NCBI GenBank assembly: GCA_000169075.1 | Contig: AAVT01000005.1 | Span: 157,462-221,461 of the forward strand | Origin: a marine gamma proteobacterium HTCC2143 | GTDB taxonomy: Bacteria > Pseudomonadota > Gammaproteobacteria > Pseudomonadales > Dasaniaceae | Direction of reading: 5' to 3' | Length of the DNA stretch: 64,000 nucleotides | In this document: one piece after another, positions 9,413-18,890 of the stretch | How positions within the stretch are numbered: position 1 is the first letter of the stretch | Layout of the letters: each line of letters begins with the position of its first letter | The notes under the pieces: model-generated | What the model was told of the DNA's origin: nothing | Database searches by the model: none | What the model saw: only the letters and a program-made list of their open reading frames with translations | Made by a program: the position numbers and the translations under genes

Positions 9413-9918
9413 GGCTATCGTCCCGCATCAACGTCGATTGACTATAAAATTTGACAATCAGACACCTACATAGCTGTAGTTGCAGCCTCTACCCACGTCG
9501 ACGAATAACTCCGTTGCTTGATATCAGAGTTAATCTCCTCAACTTTGATGGGCTCGACACCTATCGCTAATAGGCAGCTGCTACTAAGTCACTGCTGCAT
9601 TCGAAGCATTCAAAACGAGGCCACCCGTTTATTTAGACCCTGAGTATGACTGCGCGCAATATGGCTTTAGTTACGATTTATACCGAACAACTCCACAAGG
9701 CCTTGCTAGAAAAACGCATTTCGCCGATAATTTTAAGCCTATTTTTAATTTTTGCACTTTGGCACTACTCGACGCCACTTATTTATTGACGCGTCTAGTA
9801 TGCGATTGCCCACGATATTTTTCCGGTTTTTAGGTTGGCAGTCAACAATCGAAAGACCCTACTATAAATTACGACCGCGCGCGGACCAAAGCCGAAGCGG
9901 CGTTTAAGCGAGAAGATT
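9413..9918. other. Intergenic region before the SDR gene, with an unassigned open stretch
   Basis: About 500 bp between the DUF2256 start and the divergent SDR gene. On the plus strand 9588-9833 stays open for 81 codons without a start codon at its head, and its translation (for example VYLDPEYDCAQYGFSYDLYR) looks protein-like; I recognise no family. The rest should contain the promoters of both flanking genes. Confidence 0.3.
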
Positions 9919-10680
9919 ATGGATCTTAACGGTAAAGTTATTGCGATCACGGGCGGTGGCCAGGGTTTGGGGCTCTCCATGGCCTTGGTGCTGGCGGCAA
10001 AAGGGGCCCAACTGGCGCTCATTGATCTGAACCAAGACAAACTAGATCATGCAGCCAACCTATGCGTAGAAGCGAGGGGCGCTGCAAAAGCTTACATCGC
10101 CAATGTTGCCAACGAAGATCAGGTTATCAGCACCTTTGATCAGATAGTCGAAGATTTTGGTAACTTGGACGGTTTGATCAACAATGCGGGTATCTTAAGA
10201 GATGGCCTGCTAATCAAAGCAAAAGACGGTGAGATCACCCGGAAAATGAGCCTTGCCGAATGGCAGGCAGTAATAGACGTCAACCTAACGGGGGTTTTCC
10301 TCTGCGGTCGAGAAGCCGCAGAACGCATGATCAAGCTAGGCTCTGCCGGTGTGATAATTAATATATCCAGTATCTCTCGAGCAGGAAACATGGGACAGAG
10401 TAATTATAGTGCCGCCAAAGCAGGCGTTGCGGCTATGGCCGTCACTTGGGCCAAAGAGTTGGCACGTTATGGTATTCGTGCAGCGGCCATCGCCCCTGGA
10501 TTCATCGCCACTGATATGGTTGCAAGCATGAAACCTGAAGCACTGGATAAAATGACATCAGGAATTCCTCTTAAACGTCTGGGTACACCCGAAGAAATCG
10601 GTCATACCTGTGCTTACATTTTCGAGAATGATTACTTTAGTGGTCGCGTTATAGAAATGGACGGAGGATTACGATTGTAA
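9919..10680 (+). CDS. Short-chain dehydrogenase/reductase, FabG-like
   Basis: A 253-aa classical SDR: Rossmann motif TGGGQGLG (residues about 10-17), NNAG, and a catalytic Ser (ISSIS) and Tyr-x3-Lys (YSAAK) in the right order, ending with the family tail [11 protein letters not shown]. It is most like 3-oxoacyl-ACP/CoA reductases, giving NAD(P)H-dependent reduction of a keto or oxidation of a hydroxy group. The insertion around [13 protein letters not shown] before the NxxL helix is typical of one FabG-like subgroup. It stands next to the alkyltransferase-like gene, possibly as a two-gene unit. Confidence 0.88.
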   Translation: MDLNGKVIAITGGGQGLGLSMALVLAAKGAQLALIDLNQDKLDHAANLCVEARGAAKAYIANVANEDQVISTFDQIVEDFGNLDGLINNAGILRDGLLIKAKDGEITRKMSLAEWQAVIDVNLTGVFLCGREAAERMIKLGSAGVIINISSISRAGNMGQSNYSAAKAGVAAMAVTWAKELARYGIRAAAIAPGFIATDMVASMKPEALDKMTSGIPLKRLGTPEEIGHTCAYIFENDYFSGRVIEMDGGLRL

Positions 10681-10713
10681 TTGTGTATTCTCTCCGAATT
10701 GACGGAGACAGTA

Positions 10714-11022
10714 ATGACGACTCCAGAGCAAAATAGAGAACGTATTTGGCAAGTTGTTTACCGGATACCCGAGGGGAAAGTCGCAAGCTATGGCCAAGTA
10801 GCTCAACAAGCGGGAATACCTAATGCCGCTAGGCTCGTTGGCAATACCTTGCGAAATCTCCCCGCTGGAACTTCGTTACCCTGGCATAGGGTCGTCAATA
10901 GTCAGGGGAAGATTTCTCACCCGTTAAATGCGCCGTCCCATAAGGAGCAGAAACAGCGGCTCGTTTCCGAAGGTGTGATATTCAATAAAGAAAAAATTCC
11001 TCGGTCACATTTTTTCTGGTAG
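10714..11022 (+). CDS. Alkyltransferase-like protein (ATL), MGMT homologue without the acceptor cysteine
   Basis: A 102-aa protein matching the DNA-binding C-terminal domain of O6-alkylguanine-DNA alkyltransferase, with IPEGKVASYGQVA and LVGNTLRN. The acceptor motif PCHR is replaced by PWHRV (Trp57). That is the hallmark of ATL proteins, which bind O6-alkylguanine and hand it to nucleotide excision repair without removing the alkyl group. The ATG at 10714 follows GGAGACAGTA; an in-frame TTG at 10681 abuts the SDR stop and is less likely. Close spacing to the SDR gene suggests co-transcription. Confidence 0.9.
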   Translation: MTTPEQNRERIWQVVYRIPEGKVASYGQVAQQAGIPNAARLVGNTLRNLPAGTSLPWHRVVNSQGKISHPLNAPSHKEQKQRLVSEGVIFNKEKIPRSHFFW

Positions 11023-11052
11023 CGATACTTTCAGTGTTGTTAACCGCTAGTT

Positions 11053-11802
11053 TTAATCAATCAGTAATTTAATGGCAATACCAATCGTAGTCACGACGAG
11101 TATGGGTCGGATGATGGCAGCGCCTCTGTGCATCGCCAAATTTGATCCAAAGTAAGCGCCCGCTATTTGCGCCAAAGCCATAGCAATGCCGATGGTAAAC
11201 AACACGTTGCCATCAATCAGAAAAATTAAAACTGACACTGTGTTGGCGATAAGGACAACCGGCTTGGACTGGGCTGTCGCACTTCTCAGTTGCTGGCCCA
11301 GCAGCGCTGAAAAACAAAGAACAGCAATCGCGCCGACTCCCGGCCCAAAAAAACCGCCATAAAATCCAATTAGCGCGCCTACACTACCCCTGAAAAATTT
11401 ATTCGGTATCGAAGGAGCCGTTTTAACATCGGATATACCGGGCGAAAACCAAGTGAATAGTGATATGCCTATTAAAAAATAGGGCAACATATTTTCAAGG
11501 ACATTATTACCTAGCTTTAACACAAACAATGTCCCGCAGGCTGACGCCAGCATCGACAAAAGCATGGCTGGCCACAAACTTTTAAGATCGATCAAGCCAT
11601 TGCGAAAATAATTGATACTGGATGACATTGTTCCAAACACAGCCTGAAATTTCCCTGTTGCCAAAGCGGTTACAGGGGGTATACCAAGCCATAACATCAA
11701 AGGCAGGACCAACAGCCCACCACCGCCCGCAACCGCGTTAATAAAACCGCTAATAAAACCAACGGCGGTTAACACCAAATAAACTTCGATGGAAAAAGTA
11801 AT
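11053..11802 (-). CDS. TSUP family permease (TauE/SafE-like), unusual start
   Basis: An integral membrane protein of about 249 aa with the TSUP N-terminal signature GFISGFINAVAGGGGLLVLP and a second GFYGGFFGPGVG half-repeat, predicting about eight helices. Members export sulfite, sulfoacetate or related anions; the substrate here is unknown. A canonical start is lacking. The ribosome site AAGGAG (11813-11808) is followed five bases later by an in-frame ATT at 11802. The nearby ATG at 11806 is out of frame, and the TTG at 11778 starts inside the first helix without its own site. ATT initiation or a one-base indel after that ATG would both explain this. Confidence 0.8.
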   Translation of the reverse strand: MTFSIEVYLVLTAVGFISGFINAVAGGGGLLVLPLMLWLGIPPVTALATGKFQAVFGTMSSSINYFRNGLIDLKSLWPAMLLSMLASACGTLFVLKLGNNVLENMLPYFLIGISLFTWFSPGISDVKTAPSIPNKFFRGSVGALIGFYGGFFGPGVGAIAVLCFSALLGQQLRSATAQSKPVVLIANTVSVLIFLIDGNVLFTIGIAMALAQIAGAYFGSNLAMHRGAAIIRPILVVTTIGIAIKLLID

Positions 11803-12200
11803 ACATACTCCTTAGAAGAAAGCAGAGCCATTTCGACCGTCAACAGACGCCCCGTTTCGCTTAAACATGCTATCACTCGCGAATATCAACTCGCTATTCA
11901 CTGCAATGATAGCCGTTATTGCGGCCCCATCCCGATTAGTCGACGCTGTAACTTGCTCCCGCGCTTAAAAAATCTCAACAAAATCACGATCAATACCGGC
12001 ACCTATAGGCGATATTGCTCGATAGTTGCCGATCATATGGAAAGATTTTTTTATTCTATAATCTACTTTAAAGACCGGTATCTTCAAATCCCCATCGCGC
12101 TATACTCAATGCGCCTGACCTGCTGTTGATTGAATGATGAACCATCATAAGATAGCGTCACGTTGTGATTGATCGACATATTGACAAGAGATATTTCACT
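11803..12200. other. Divergent intergenic region
   Basis: About 400 bp between the TSUP gene and a rightward membrane-protein gene. It is AT-rich near 12045-12075 (ATTTTTTTATTCTATAATC), a plausible promoter zone for the rightward gene. No gene, repeat or RNA structure was identified. Confidence 0.4.
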
Positions 12201-12764
12201 ATGACAATGAAGCGGCATTTTTATATCAGCGAAAATCTCGAAGAACTGGAATTAGTCGAACAGGAACTTGAAGACAATGGGGTATCTAGGCCGCAGATAC
12301 ACGTCCTCAGTCAAAATGATGCAGCAGTTCAACGACATGGCCTTCCCTATGTCGAAGCCGTATTGAGAAAAGACGTTGTTCACTCTATGGAACTGGGTGC
12401 ACTCATTGGTGCAAGTGCCGCGCTTCTAGTATTAGCTACTGCCTATCTAGCGGGCTGGACCGCAACAGCGGCTGGCTGGCTGCCGTTTATTTTTCTGGCG
12501 ATTGTAGTATTGGGATTTTGCACTTGGGAAGGCGGGCTATTTGGAATTCAGCAACCGCATTATCAATTCAAACACTTTCAGAATGCCCTAAGCAACGGCA
12601 ATCATGTCTTTTTTATTGACGTTACTACTCAGCAGGAAAAAACCCTTGCAAAAATAATGCGCTCTCATCCTTTACTACAATTAGCCGGTGATGGTGATTC
12701 CACCCCCGAGTGGATTATAGAATGGCAAAAAAATTGGAATGGTTTCGTTAAAAATATGCCCTGA
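12201..12764 (+). CDS. Two-helix membrane protein of unknown function
   Basis: A 187-aa protein. The N-terminal soluble part (RHFYISENLEELELVEQELE) resembles the small alpha/beta domain at the start of DUF1269-like membrane proteins. Two predicted transmembrane helices follow at roughly residues 68-85 (ALIGASAALLVLATAYLAGW) and 90-110 (WLPFIFLAIVVLGFCTW), then a soluble C-terminus. I chose the ATG at 12201; a frame open from 12165 adds a non-conserved dozen residues. Proteins of this layout occur in pseudomonads and relatives without a known role. No operon partner is evident. Confidence 0.65.
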   Translation: MTMKRHFYISENLEELELVEQELEDNGVSRPQIHVLSQNDAAVQRHGLPYVEAVLRKDVVHSMELGALIGASAALLVLATAYLAGWTATAAGWLPFIFLAIVVLGFCTWEGGLFGIQQPHYQFKHFQNALSNGNHVFFIDVTTQQEKTLAKIMRSHPLLQLAGDGDSTPEWIIEWQKNWNGFVKNMP

Positions 12765-12991
12765 TTTTCTCAATCTAAGATTCGCCCCCTTTTTTACGAC
12801 CATTTAGATACTCATCGATACCTTTTCTTCACAAGCTGATCATCAATTATTTCTATGTCGACAAGGAAAACTTTATCGTTCGTCATTTTAACCGTAATCA
12901 TTTAGTATTCCGCATCGGGCTCAGACACTAGGATGACAACATTCCCAATTACCCGTTTCACAGCCTTTCACATTTAAAGAATATAGCACCT

Positions 12992-13834
12992 ATGGAAACG
13001 CATCTTTTAGTAACAGAGCATTCTCAAGATGCCAGTGAGTTACTAGCTGAAGATACTGGATTATCCAAGACCAAGATAAAACAGGCCATGCAAAAAGGGG
13101 CTGTTTGGATCAGTGGCGGCAGAAAAGCAGAACGCCTGCGTCGGTCTAAAAAACGACTGAAACCCGGAGACCAACTGCATCTTTACTACAACGAAGATAT
13201 TTTGACGAAAAATGTACCCATGCCAACATTGATCAGTGACCACAATGACTACAGCATTTGGTACAAGCCTTACGGCGTACTATGCCAAGGATCCAAATGG
13301 GGAGACCACTGCACTATTGATCGGATGATAGAGATCTATACCCAGAAACGATCATATCTGGTCCATCGTCTCGATCGCGCAACCACTGGATTGATGATCA
13401 TCGCACATAGCAAAGATATGGCCGCAAAACTGTCGAAACTGTTCAGAGACAGAGCTATCGATAAACGATACCTTGCCATTGTTGATGGTGACTTTCCGTA
13501 TTGCGAGAAAAAACAGACTATCACCTCAACACTTGATGGTAAAAAAGCCATTAGTCACATGCGGCGACTGCGCTATAGCCAACGTCATCATCAATCGCTG
13601 ATAGACGTCAATATTGAAACGGGAAGGAAGCATCAAATAAGACGCCAGTTAAGTGACCAAGGGTACCCTATCGTAGGGGATCGACTGTACAACCCCGCTG
13701 GAGACGACAAGCAACACACCGCCGACCTAAAGCTGTGTTGCTATTCACTAGGTTTCAAGTGCCCCATCACGCATATCAAAGTCCTTCATGAACTGGACGC
13801 AGTACTTAAGCCAGTACTGCCTGTTGAAAGTTAG
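12992..13834 (+). CDS. RluA-family RNA pseudouridine synthase
   Basis: A 280-aa pseudouridine synthase of the RluA family. The catalytic motif HRLDRATTGLMI contains the essential aspartate (about residue 128), followed by KRYLAIVDG and the C-terminal ETGRKHQIRRQL and GYPIVGDRLY motifs. The N-terminal 75 residues look like a divergent S4-type RNA-binding domain (SKTKIKQAMQKGAVWISG). The target uridine cannot be read from sequence. It resembles the small stand-alone RluA-like enzymes of Pseudomonas and marine gammaproteobacteria more than RluC or RluD. Monocistronic by spacing. Confidence 0.87.
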   Translation: METHLLVTEHSQDASELLAEDTGLSKTKIKQAMQKGAVWISGGRKAERLRRSKKRLKPGDQLHLYYNEDILTKNVPMPTLISDHNDYSIWYKPYGVLCQGSKWGDHCTIDRMIEIYTQKRSYLVHRLDRATTGLMIIAHSKDMAAKLSKLFRDRAIDKRYLAIVDGDFPYCEKKQTITSTLDGKKAISHMRRLRYSQRHHQSLIDVNIETGRKHQIRRQLSDQGYPIVGDRLYNPAGDDKQHTADLKLCCYSLGFKCPITHIKVLHELDAVLKPVLPVES

Positions 13835-14150
13835 CTAAAACCTGTGAAAAATGCGCTGAGTAGTTAGGTCATTCGTCTCGTTTGTGAGTGATAGAGGCGC
13901 ACTTTGCCCCCATTAGCCAACCCACAACGCGCGCAATCTGACCGCTGTGAGTAACACCATGTTTTTTTCATGATTAAAACTGCTGACAAAAAAAGCACGT
14001 TTTCCACGCTCAGATTAAAGCCAACTTCTGAAAGCTGTTTCGACTAAACGTCGCTATATGGCTGTTACACACCCAAGATTTTCTATATCATTTGTTCATG
14101 ATTAATGGCTTAACCGATTTTACACTTAACGCTTACATTTTGATGCCTAT
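13835..14150. other. Intergenic, nothing recognised
   Basis: 316 bp between the pseudouridine synthase and methyltransferase genes. It is AT-rich towards its right end, as expected for a promoter. No gene, repeat or terminator was convincing. Confidence 0.4.
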
Positions 14151-14777
14151 ATGCCAAGACCTGATGCTGAGAAAAACACCCGTTCCTGCTACGGGGTAAA
14201 AATCCTTACGTCCCAACACAAAGATATCCGGCGGATCAAGCGCGATCAGGAATCCCCCTCACTACATGGTAATAAGTTTTGGGGGTCCAGTTATTTAATC
14301 ATGGACTATCTCGAAAAAAACCCGTTAAAAAAAGACTGTAAAGTTCTCGAATTGGGATGTGGCTGGGGACTCGCTGGAATTTATTGCGCTAAAACATTTT
14401 CTGCCCGAGTGACCGGCATTGACGCCGATGATGCCGTATTCCCGTATTTACAGATACATGCCCTACACAACGGTGTTGAAATCACCACCCAGCATTGTTA
14501 CTTCGAAAAAATCAGCAGCGAACAGCTCTCGCAGTATGATGTAATAATAGCCGCTGATATTTGTTTTTGGGATGACCTTGCAGCCACAGTTTATCAACTT
14601 ATTAACCGCGCCTGCAAAGCAGGCGTGGGGAAAATTATTATTGCTGATCCTGAACGGCCGCCATTCTTTGATATGGCCCAACGTTGCGTAGACCAATACT
14701 ACGGTGAGCTTCTGCAGAGAACCGTGGATGAACCGCGTCGAGCCAGCGGCTGTTTATTGGTTATCGAGAATAACTAA
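14151..14777 (+). CDS. Class I SAM-dependent methyltransferase
   Basis: A 208-aa methyltransferase. The SAM-binding motif I is VLELGCGWGLAGI (residues about 65-77), with an acidic end to strand 2 (VTGIDADD) and a post-I motif YDVIIAADICFWDDL. This arrangement, with an HGNKFWGSSYLIMDYL segment before motif I, resembles the METTL21/PrmA-like group that methylates protein lysines, so a protein substrate is possible; this is inference. A terminal IIADPERPPF strand fits that group. Next genes are a small membrane protein and a lipoprotein on the same strand. Confidence 0.78.
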   Translation: MPRPDAEKNTRSCYGVKILTSQHKDIRRIKRDQESPSLHGNKFWGSSYLIMDYLEKNPLKKDCKVLELGCGWGLAGIYCAKTFSARVTGIDADDAVFPYLQIHALHNGVEITTQHCYFEKISSEQLSQYDVIIAADICFWDDLAATVYQLINRACKAGVGKIIIADPERPPFFDMAQRCVDQYYGELLQRTVDEPRRASGCLLVIENN

Positions 14778-14851
14778 CGAATACACAATTAGCTTGAAGC
14801 TGACCGGCAATTACCGCTACCCTACAAACTGACTTTCACTTGGAGACTACT

Positions 14852-15040
14852 ATGCGTTTATTACTTGCTTTATTGCTACCTTGGTTACAATTTTTTACCA
14901 TAGGACGCCCTTTTGCAGGTGTTATTTGCCTAATTCTGCAGCTAACCCTCGTCGGCTGGATTCCCGCTGCTATTTGGTCGGTGTATGCTCTAAGCCAATA
15001 CAAAACCGATCAGAAAATTAACGATGCAATGGGCGACTAA
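14852..15040 (+). CDS. Small membrane protein, YqaE/Pmp3-like
   Basis: A 62-aa hydrophobic protein with two predicted membrane helices (LLLALLLPWLQFFTIGRPF and ICLILQLTLVGWIPAAIW) and a short charged tail. The layout resembles YqaE/Pmp3 small membrane proteins, though the motif match is partial. The ATG at 14852 follows TGGAG; an in-frame TTG at 14840 is less likely. The next gene starts 37 bp downstream, so they probably share a transcript. Confidence 0.65.
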   Translation: MRLLLALLLPWLQFFTIGRPFAGVICLILQLTLVGWIPAAIWSVYALSQYKTDQKINDAMGD

Positions 15041-15077
15041 TCCTGCAGCGCTCATCATCAAACGGATATGCCACACT

Positions 15078-15731
15078 ATGAAACAGATAATTTCCTTAGT
15101 AATTATCGCGGTTACATTATTGATCTCCGGCTGCGAAAGCACCTACTATGCAGCAATGGAAGAGATTGGCATTCCAAAACGCGACATTCTGATAGATCGT
15201 ATTGAGGAAACCCGAGAAGCGCAAAAAGATGGTCAAGAACAATTTAAAAGCGCTCTTGAACAGTTTAAATCTGTTGTGAATTTCGAGGGCGGGGATCTAG
15301 AGGATCTTTATAACGACCTCAACGGAGAATACGAAAACAGCGTTGCTGCCGCAGACGATATTCGCAACCGTATCGACAAGGTGGATTCCGTCGCGACAGC
15401 GTTGTTCGAAGAGTGGGAAGAAGAACTGACTTTATACACTAACGCCAGTTTTCGTCGTGAAAGTCAGCGGCAGCTCTCTGGCACTAAAAACCGTTATAGA
15501 CGGCTATTATCAGCGATGAGAAACGCCGAAAAGTCTATTGATCCCGTACTCAATACCTTACGCGACAACACGCTTTTTCTGAAGCACAACCTTAATGCTC
15601 GGGCAATCAGCTCACTGAAGGGAGAGCTAAGTACAATCAATAGCAATGTTTCCAGCTTAATCGCCGCAATGGAAAAAGCAATTCGCGAATCAGATTCATT
15701 TATCAAGCAGCTGAAGGATGGCGAAGAGTAA
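15078..15731 (+). CDS. DUF2959 family lipoprotein
   Basis: A 217-aa predicted lipoprotein. The signal peptide ends in the lipobox LLISGC (Cys at about residue 19), followed by STYYAAMEEIGIPKRDILIDRIE, which matches DUF2959 proteins of gammaproteobacteria. The rest is mostly alpha-helical and charged (predicted coiled coil: SALEQFKSVVNF, AEKSIDPVLNTL). The function is unknown; the protein should be anchored to a membrane facing the periplasm. A frame reading through from 15024 overlaps the previous gene and lacks a start, so I take ATG 15078. It converges on rapA with a 52-bp gap. Confidence 0.85.
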   Translation: MKQIISLVIIAVTLLISGCESTYYAAMEEIGIPKRDILIDRIEETREAQKDGQEQFKSALEQFKSVVNFEGGDLEDLYNDLNGEYENSVAAADDIRNRIDKVDSVATALFEEWEEELTLYTNASFRRESQRQLSGTKNRYRRLLSAMRNAEKSIDPVLNTLRDNTLFLKHNLNARAISSLKGELSTINSNVSSLIAAMEKAIRESDSFIKQLKDGEE

Positions 15732-15783
15732 CCGTCAAGGGCCCAGCTCGCTCCTTCTGCTCTGCTTTAATCGTTGCCGCCAA

Positions 15784-18711
15784 TCAATCTGTTACCAATG
15801 CTACCCGAACTGCGTCTAGTTTTATCCGGGCATCCTGTAGGTAACTATTCATATTAGCAATCGACAACGTCAGATAGTCAATTTCCTGCTGTCGAATATT
15901 GGGATTGACCGCTGACAACGCCACTAATCGTTCTAGTTCGCTACCCTGTTCTTCTTGCATGCGGTTTACAGCGTCTTCTACAATCGCATTTACCTGCGCT
16001 TGAGCGAGACCTTCTGACTGCGTAATCATCTGGGTGATTTGTTGACGAGTATGTCGAATTAAATCCTGCGCACTACGTTTGGGCACCTTCTGTCCCAACT
16101 TCTCTATATGCGCAGTGGTTATAATTTTACTGAAATTGGTATCATTACTATCGATAACAATACGAACGGTGGTTAGCGGAAGATAACGTTCTAATTGCAA
16201 TTCCGCAGGGGCTGTACACTGCACAACAAAGATAGCTTCCACCAGCAGTGTTCCTGCTTTCAGTGGCGGTAATTTAAGCGTACAAAAGGCCGTATTTCCG
16301 AAATCACTGGATAAAACCATATCCATGGCACCACTGACCATTGGATGCTCCCAGCTTAAAAACTGTATATCTTCGCGGGACAAGGCCACTTCACGTGAAA
16401 ACGTCACCGTCAGGGCATCTTCAGTCAAACCAGGAAAGCTATGATTCACCATATGGTCACTAGGCTTCAAGATCACACTGCCAGCACTATGATGCTCCTG
16501 ATCGACCCCAAACTGGTCAAATACCTGCTCCATATACGCTGACAACTCTTGACGGCGCTCCTCCTCCACCATCGCCACAACGATTTCGTCAGCTTTCTCG
16601 TGGTTACACGAATTGAGTTCCAGCAATCGATCCCGACCTTGCTGTAAAGCAGCCAACGTTTCATCGGTTCTTTGCCGAGTTTCGGTCAATAGCTGACCTA
16701 GCGCGACACGGTCTTCTGAATTAAGAAGGCAATAATGCAATTGCTCTTTAAACTGATTATAGAGAACCAGCCCAGCAGGACAGGTACGTTCAAATGCATT
16801 GATACCGTGGTGATACCAATCAAGCAATACTGCTTGAGCAGAGTCCTGATAGTACGGGACATGGATTTCAACCGTATGACGCTGCCCGATGCGATCCAAC
16901 CGACCTATCCGCTGCTCTAACAAATCCGCATTTAACGGCAGATCAAATAAAACGAGATGATGAGAAAATTGAAAGTTGCGTCCCTCACTGCCAATTTCAG
17001 AACAAATCAATACCTGCGCCCCGTCTTCATCGTCGGCAAAATAAGCCGCTGCTCTATCGCGTGCAACCAACGATAAACCCTCATGGAATACGGCGGAATG
17101 AATGCCTTTACGCAAGCGCAAGTTTTCTTCCAGATCCAGCGCTGTTTCTGCTCGAGCACAAATCACTAGGACTTTTTCGCCACGGTATTGCTTTAACCAG
17201 TCAGCCAGCCATTCTACTCTCGGGTCTACTGATATCCAGCGGCTACCTAAGAGTAATTCTGGCGCCAATCGCTCGACAACGGTCGCACTACTTAATGCGT
17301 CCAGATAGTCGGAACTTGCAATCAACGGATACCCCTGTAATTTCCTGTCGGGAAATCCAGCGACGGAGGATCGGGTATTGCGGAACAGAACCCTTCCAGT
17401 ACCGTGCCGATCGAGTAAATCACCAATAGCACTGGAGATTTGATCATCAAACTCTTGGCTATGCTCCTCATCTAACAAAGATTCCAGCGTATCCGCTGTC
17501 CCATCACCCAAATAGGTCCTGAGCTGGACAAGAGCGGACGTAGTGCTTTGTAACTCAGTAAAAGCATCCTCGGAAAGTAACTGCTGAACCAATGCGTTCA
17601 CTGGCTGATGATTTTTTTCTTCGTCAATAAATGATGTCAAATCGAAATAACGATCAGGATCTAACAATCGCAATCGGGCAAAATGACTGGCAACCCCTAG
17701 CTGCTCTGGCGTGGCGGTCAGCAATAACAACCCTCTTGATCGTCTGGCCAAATATTCGACACAGGAATAAGCGGGGCTAACATTCTCCTCGCTCCATTCA
17801 AGATGATGAGCCTCATCCACAATGAGTAAATCCCATTCAGCCGCCACAGCCTGGCCGTGTCGTTTCGGGTTGTCCGTTAGAAATGACAGCGTACAAAGCA
17901 CCAGCTGTGCACTTTCAAACGGGTTGTATTCGCTGCCCTCGACGTCCTGACCATCATCCTCCCATAGAGCGTCAGCAGCCTCTCCATGCTCCTCCAAGCC
18001 CTGACAACGATCCTCATCAAGAATAGTGAAAAACAGATTGAACCTTCGCAGCATTTCGACCAGCCACTGGTGCAACAAACTATCGGGAACTACAATCAAT
18101 ACTCGCTTTGCCCGACCAGTAATCAACTGCTGGTGCAGAATCAAACCCGCTTCGATGGTCTTTCCCAAACCAACCTCATCGGCCAATAATACTCTTGGCG
18201 CATATCGGTTAGCTGCCTCTTGCGCTATATACAATTGATGCGGCAGTAGCTGCACTCGGGCACCTAACAAGCCTCGTACAGGGGACTGTTGCTGATGCCG
18301 AATTTGCTCTAAGGAATTATAGCGAAGCTCGAAAGCTCGATTTTTATCAATTTGCCCGGCAAACAAGCGGTCCTGGGGTTTGTTGAACTGAATGAAACTA
18401 TTCAGTTCCATTTCAGGGATAACAACCGACTCTTCACTTTCATCGCGGCCGCTGTAAATCAAGCAACCGTTATTATCAAGCACTTCATCGATGACAAATT
18501 CTTGCCCACCCTCATCTTGAATTTTCTGACCAACGTCATACTGCACCCTAGAAAGGGGCGCATTGTCGACAGCATAGGTACGACGTTCCGCCGCGGCTGG
18601 AAAACTAATCTCTACGCGGCGACCGATAACCTCGAGTACGATACCTAAACCTAATTCTGACTCTGTATTACTAACCCAGCGCTGGCCAGGTACAAACGTT
18701 ACTTGATGCAC
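15784..18711 (-). CDS. rapA: RNA polymerase-associated ATPase RapA (HepA)
   Basis: A 975-aa Swi2/Snf2 ATPase, close in length to E. coli RapA (968). The N-terminal Tudor-like part begins FVPGQRWVSNTESELGLG. Walker A is DEVGLGKT (residues 178-185), the DEAH box is at 299-302 (VDEAHHLEWS), motif III reads LTATPEQLG, and the helicase C half has SEIGSEGRNFQF and QRIGRLDRIGQ. RapA recycles RNA polymerase from post-termination or stalled complexes. It starts with GTG at 18711, divergent from the mutarotase gene. Confidence 0.96.
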   Translation of the reverse strand: MHQVTFVPGQRWVSNTESELGLGIVLEVIGRRVEISFPAAAERRTYAVDNAPLSRVQYDVGQKIQDEGGQEFVIDEVLDNNGCLIYSGRDESEESVVIPEMELNSFIQFNKPQDRLFAGQIDKNRAFELRYNSLEQIRHQQQSPVRGLLGARVQLLPHQLYIAQEAANRYAPRVLLADEVGLGKTIEAGLILHQQLITGRAKRVLIVVPDSLLHQWLVEMLRRFNLFFTILDEDRCQGLEEHGEAADALWEDDGQDVEGSEYNPFESAQLVLCTLSFLTDNPKRHGQAVAAEWDLLIVDEAHHLEWSEENVSPAYSCVEYLARRSRGLLLLTATPEQLGVASHFARLRLLDPDRYFDLTSFIDEEKNHQPVNALVQQLLSEDAFTELQSTTSALVQLRTYLGDGTADTLESLLDEEHSQEFDDQISSAIGDLLDRHGTGRVLFRNTRSSVAGFPDRKLQGYPLIASSDYLDALSSATVVERLAPELLLGSRWISVDPRVEWLADWLKQYRGEKVLVICARAETALDLEENLRLRKGIHSAVFHEGLSLVARDRAAAYFADDEDGAQVLICSEIGSEGRNFQFSHHLVLFDLPLNADLLEQRIGRLDRIGQRHTVEIHVPYYQDSAQAVLLDWYHHGINAFERTCPAGLVLYNQFKEQLHYCLLNSEDRVALGQLLTETRQRTDETLAALQQGRDRLLELNSCNHEKADEIVVAMVEEERRQELSAYMEQVFDQFGVDQEHHSAGSVILKPSDHMVNHSFPGLTEDALTVTFSREVALSREDIQFLSWEHPMVSGAMDMVLSSDFGNTAFCTLKLPPLKAGTLLVEAIFVVQCTAPAELQLERYLPLTTVRIVIDSNDTNFSKIITTAHIEKLGQKVPKRSAQDLIRHTRQQITQMITQSEGLAQAQVNAIVEDAVNRMQEEQGSELERLVALSAVNPNIRQQEIDYLTLSIANMNSYLQDARIKLDAVRVALVTD

Positions 18712-18890
18712 AGTTGATTCTCACGACTTTTTTAATGGCGGGTATAGTATCATTTCGGCGATTACGGCGGCGGATGATAAGGGGTATTCATAGTAGTGAC
18801 AAGCGATGGTGGCTGCTGGCGGGAAAAGGTATATTCCAGCGTCAAGACGCTATAAGCTATGCAACTGACACAACCCCTATAGGATGCCAC

